This document shows, piece by piece, positions 63,808 through 64,000 of a stretch of 64,000 nt of DNA. The translations under genes and the position numbers were made by a program. The notes beneath the pieces are model-generated. The model did not search any database. It saw only the letters and a list, made by a program, of their open reading frames with translations, and was not told the DNA's origin. The stretch lies in the NCBI RefSeq assembly GCF_002091635.1, contig NZ_BDAC01000023.1, positions 20,084 through 84,083 of the forward strand, written 5' to 3'. Within the stretch, counting starts at the first letter, position 1; each line of letters opens with the position of its first letter. The DNA comes from Pseudomonas indica NBRC 103045 (GTDB taxonomy: Bacteria; Pseudomonadota; Gammaproteobacteria; Pseudomonadales; Pseudomonadaceae).

Positions 63808-63890
63808 AGTCGGTCGCTAGATGGCACGCATGAAAAAGCCCGCACGGGGCGTAATGCTGTTCACTTAAGCGTTGGTCAGACACGATCAGT

Positions 63891-63994
63891 CCCCTCGCCC
63901 CTCTGGGGAGAGGATTAGGGAAAGGGGGCACCGATAGCTTCGCGGTTTTTTCGGCCCTCTCCCCCAGCCCCTCTCCCGTAAACGGGAGAGGGGA
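63891..63994. repeat. Inverted pair of GC-rich elements, second locus
   Basis: Two facing copies (63891-63928 and 63955-63994) of the element also found at 28631-28819. The second copy contains a perfect stem CTCTCCCGT/ACGGGAGAG. No gene is seen from 63715 to the window end. Confidence 0.7.
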
Positions 63995-64000
63995 GCAGGC

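Overview
The window is about 64 kb of a GC-rich Pseudomonas chromosome of the P. aeruginosa lineage. The order trkA-rsmB-fmt-def-lysM-dprA-tsaC-qor-hemF-aroE, then choX/betC, trpBA/trpI, prlC/yheV/radical SAM, carbonic anhydrase/SulP and the aa3 cytochrome oxidase operon matches what I remember of P. aeruginosa PA0016-PA0114, close to oriC. It is interrupted by blocks I do not associate with P. aeruginosa. The species cannot be named from this sequence. I see no rRNA, tRNA, CRISPR array, transposase or prophage.

Layout. (1) 41-10245: K+ uptake, translation start and end processing, DNA uptake, tRNA modification, haem and shikimate genes. (2) 10246-16941: a SulP transporter, the choline-sulfate unit (binding protein, sulfatase, LysR regulator), a Rossmann-type protein, a DUF883 protein and a VOC protein. 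(3) 17063-20854: trpBA and its activator trpI, separated by an extra DUF3060-type gene and flanked by two diverged copies of the trpI-trpB control region. (4) 20851-28133: galE divergent from glycosyltransferase, UDP-galactopyranose mutase, a GH1-like protein and an ABC exporter, followed by KTSC and dodecin genes. Together these look like a complete small pathway for making and exporting a galactofuranose-containing glycan, and this is the most novel-looking system here. (5) 28255-38060: envelope proteins (two DUF1161 proteins, two sister lipoproteins, a lipoprotein metallopeptidase), a luciferase-like oxidoreductase, a cation/H+ antiporter, a gamma-carbonic-anhydrase-like protein, prlC, and a radical SAM gene under a LexA box. 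(6) 38392-41162: beta carbonic anhydrase plus SulP, probably for bicarbonate, and a small membrane protein. (7) 41192-52500: a sucrose regulon, with divergent ABC importer/GH32/LacI-regulator and porin/fructokinase/pgi arms that feed sucrose carbon into glucose 6-phosphate. (8) 52629-62092: the aa3 oxidase and its assembly operon, with a RpoS-like promoter. (9) 62315-63714: a VOC protein and divergent LysR regulator.

Intergenic gaps carry many REP/REPIN-like palindromes and at least two other repeat families, a common feature of Pseudomonas genomes. Regulatory sites that can be read directly include a LexA box, a TrpI-type site with a degenerate duplicate, candidate LacI-family operators and A-rich Hfq/Crc-like leaders in the sucrose promoter region, and several intrinsic terminators. 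Family assignments come from motif recognition alone, with no database search.
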